Below, piece by piece: positions 63,843 through 64,000 of a DNA stretch of 64,000 nucleotides. The DNA is from Fasciola hepatica. Lineage: Eukaryota; Platyhelminthes; Trematoda; Plagiorchiida; Fasciolidae. The notes under the pieces were generated by a model. That model was given only the letters and a program-made list of their open reading frames with translations. It was not told where the DNA came from and did not search any database. Location of the stretch: the NCBI GenBank assembly GCA_948099385.1, contig CANUEZ040000203.1, forward strand, positions 806,001 through 870,000, given 5' to 3'. How positions within the stretch are numbered: position 1 is the stretch's first letter; each line of letters opens with the position of its first letter. The translations under genes were made by a program, and so were the position numbers.

Positions 63843-64000
63843 TTGTGGTTTGGGTGTTCGACTGACATTCGTTCATCCCAACCCTTGTTCGTGTCCCCGT
63901 GTGGGCTCTATCCATGTGCAATGCTCATGATTCCCTTAGCGGATCAAACAGCTGTACAGTGCTTCCATAATTTTCAATGGTCAGTTCCGTGGTCAAGCTG
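63843..64000 (+). repeat. Partial satellite unit at right edge
   Basis: First 158 bp of a unit, cut by the window end. It has ttcatcc, ccccg and ccataat, and a private change in gggctctatcc. Nothing suggests that the array ends here. Confidence 0.97.

Larger units (their letters stand above)
1..64000 (+). repeat. Tandem satellite array, 423-bp unit, about 151 copies
   Basis: The same sequence recurs every 423 bp across the whole window, always in one orientation. Taking ttgtggtttgggtgttcgac as the unit start, starts fall at 388, 811, 1234 and so on to 63843. That interval is 63455 bp, which is 150 units plus a net 5 bp of indels, and I can place each indel. Two adjacent units compared by eye (388 and 811) differ at about 9 positions (about 2%). 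There is no unique sequence, mobile element or inversion inside. This is classical satellite DNA, so the host is eukaryotic. I do not recognise the family, and chromosomal position (centromeric, pericentromeric, subtelomeric or sex-linked) cannot be read from the sequence. Both window edges lie inside the array. Confidence 0.98.
29158..64000 (+). repeat. Right domain: units dominated by the ccccg variant
   Basis: From unit 29158 on, nearly all units have gtgtccccgtg. Only 33813, 34238, 35507, 36776, 54960 and 60459 have cctcg, and 40160, 41428, 42696, 44387 and 49885 lack one C (gtgtcccgtg). A few others are changed (37622, 38468, 41005, 49039). The aacatagg and ttggttgtt states are also common here, and after about 43 kb many units have tattgcatatg in place of tattgtatatg. 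Confidence 0.85.

Noticed and set aside
1..64000. A CRISPR array or a bacterial repeat region
   Set aside because: The units are 423 bp, contiguous and without unique spacers; no cas genes or any bacterial genes are present.

Overview
The window is one uninterrupted satellite DNA array. A repeat unit of about 423 bp runs head to tail, always in the same orientation, from the first base to the last. Fixing the unit boundary at the recurring ttgtggtttgggtgttcgac, I count 150 complete units between 388 and 63842, plus a 387-bp partial unit on the left and a 158-bp partial unit on the right. Both edges cut through the array, so it is longer than 64 kb. I see no gene, RNA gene, transposon, inversion, CRISPR array or unique spacer.

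The organism is a eukaryote with a large satellite block, as found at centromeric, pericentromeric, subtelomeric or sex-chromosome heterochromatin. I do not recognise the 423-bp family and cannot name a taxon. One unit counted by eye (388-810) is about 44% GC and keeps 15 CpG dinucleotides (observed/expected about 0.74). Two neighbouring units compared by eye (388 and 811) differ at about 9 of 423 positions.

The array is not uniform along its length. The left part (about 1-13.5 kb) is dominated by units with cctcg at one diagnostic site and the right part (about 29-64 kb) by ccccg, with a mixed zone between. Other markers are also confined: catgccggttagc to the first 18.6 kb, tattgcatatg mainly to the last 21 kb, and a diverged ccgagcta tract mainly to the last 15 kb. 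On top of this are local duplications of one, two or three units (for example 39314-40159, 37199-38890, 34238-36775), ordered blocks repeated at longer offsets (5 and 13 units), and one unit (46924) that looks like a recombination chimera. No single higher-order repeat covers the window. The pattern fits ongoing unequal crossing-over and gene conversion with several duplication lengths.

The many short open frames (60-149 codons) are the same few satellite frames repeated, most starting at TTG, and broken by the +2, +1 and -1 length variants. I do not call any of them a gene. The only candidate functional signals are weak: TATA-like motifs improved in four units, and short palindromes.
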